A stretch of 10,391 bases of DNA from Lentisphaerota bacterium (GTDB taxonomy: Bacteria > Verrucomicrobiota > Kiritimatiellia > RFP12 > UBA3636): contig JALHHX010000139.1 of assembly GCA_022837245.1 (NCBI GenBank), forward strand, positions 1 to 10,391, given 5' to 3'. Position numbers and translations under genes: made by a program. The notes under the pieces were generated by a model that searched no databases, was not told the DNA's origin, and was given only the letters and a program-made list of their open reading frames with translations. How positions within the stretch are numbered: position 1 is the first letter of the stretch; each line of letters begins with the position of its first letter. This document shows positions 10,059-10,391 of the stretch, one piece after another.

Positions 10059-10104
10059 AAAATGTGGAATGCCCTGTCGAATTTGTAGGACATTCCCCAA
10101 TTTT
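10059..10104 (+). terminator. Long imperfect hairpin after tRNA-Phe, possible terminator
   Basis: GGAATG (10066-10071) pairs with CATTCC (10091-10096). The stem continues inward through one C/A mismatch into CCTG/TAGG (10073-10076 with 10086-10089). It extends outward, with one mismatch and one bulge, to AAAAT/ATTTT ends, closing with TTTT at 10101-10104. The position after tRNA-Phe and the terminal T-run fit a rho-independent terminator; symmetric A and T ends would let it work in both directions. The T-run is short and the stem imperfect, so a stand-alone inverted-repeat element is the alternative. Confidence 0.5.
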
Positions 10105-10158
10105 ACTCGCCGCAACTGCGGTTCCCTCGCGGGACTATTGCGCTGGAGTCCGAGTCAT

Positions 10159-10391
10159 TTATTGTAATCTTGTGAAAAAACACGGGATTACAATAATCAC
10201 ACATGGCAGAGTGGAAACCCATCCACCGTAATCTTGCGTAAAATCACGGGATTACAATAATCACGTGTGGCTGTGGTGGAGACCCATCCACCGTAATCTT
10301 GCATGGAATTGCAAGATTACAATAATCCCGCGTGGCTGTGTTGGAACCCCGCCACCGTAATCTTGCATGGAATTGCAAGATTACAATAATC
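10159..10391 (+). repeat. Tandem array of hairpin-bearing 64-65 bp units (4 seen, open-ended)
   Basis: Four units repeat at 64, 65 and 64 bp. Each has a 28-nt stem-loop of 11-bp arms and a 6-nt loop, at 10164-10191, 10228-10255, 10293-10320 and 10357-10384, always followed by AATAATC. The linkers (36-37 nt) are related to each other and contain a second small stem, GGTGGA/TCCACC in the second linker. Stems 3 and 4 are identical perfect palindromes (GTAATCTTGCA and its complement). Stem 1 keeps full pairing through two G-U pairs and compensating changes, and its stem extends outward to 16 bp (10159-10196). Stem 2 has one mismatch. The G-U pairs form only if the plus strand is the folded strand. 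Unit length is not a multiple of three and no ORF spans the array. It continues past the right edge. Confidence 0.93.

Noticed and set aside
10159..10391. Terminal repeats as a CRISPR array
   Set aside because: The stretches between hairpins are related to each other in sequence, whereas CRISPR spacers are unrelated. The unit of 64-65 bp with a conserved second stem does not fit, and no cas gene is present.
10159..10391. Terminal repeats as integron attC sites
   Set aside because: No RYYYAAC / GTTRRRY core pairs are present, units are only about 65 bp with no cassette ORF between them, and no integrase gene is visible.

Overview
The window looks like chromosome from a bacterium of the PVC superphylum (Verrucomicrobiota / Kiritimatiellota / Lentisphaerota side). 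The evidence is the 16S rRNA: its 5' domain carries the GGATGAGGCATGCAAGTCGAACGG type of sequence, and the usual general-bacteria probe site near E. coli position 338 reads GCAGCCTCCCGTAGGAGT, a variant I associate with Lentisphaera-like and related lineages. The phylum-level placement is an inference made without a database.

The left half (1 to about 5430) is an rRNA operon read entirely on the minus strand. Transcription order is: a promoter with an A/T-rich upstream block (about 5434-5375), a leader with a boxA-like element, 16S rRNA (5078-3517), tRNA-Ala(TGC), tRNA-Ile(GAT), a second boxA-like element, then 23S rRNA from about 2731 running off the left edge. The last ~180 nt of 23S and any 5S gene lie outside. 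The tRNA pair is in the order Ala then Ile, and is flanked by a 27-nt imperfect inverted repeat.

Positions 5435-5875 form an intergenic stretch that includes an exact 42-bp tandem duplication and a doubtful 87-codon ORF. Positions 5876-9610 hold a tightly packed four-gene minus-strand cluster, transcribed in the order uppP (undecaprenyl-diphosphate phosphatase), PduO-type cob(I)alamin adenosyltransferase, guaA (GMP synthase with a shrunken, catalytically dead-looking glutaminase domain), and an AI-2E family membrane transporter. The first three genes are 1 nt apart or overlap by 4 nt, which suggests translational coupling. Their functions (cell-wall lipid carrier recycling, B12 cofactor activation, purine synthesis, export/transport) do not form one pathway, so this looks like a housekeeping operon.

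The right end (9611-10391) carries tRNA-Asp(GTC) on the minus strand with a clear intrinsic terminator, and tRNA-Phe(GAA) on the plus strand. The two are driven by divergent promoters around a shared A/T-rich block. Beyond tRNA-Phe are a long imperfect hairpin and then a tandem array of at least four 64-65 bp units, running off the right edge. Each unit contains a 28-nt stem-loop, and the stem shows base-pair-preserving changes between units. This array is the most unusual structure in the window.
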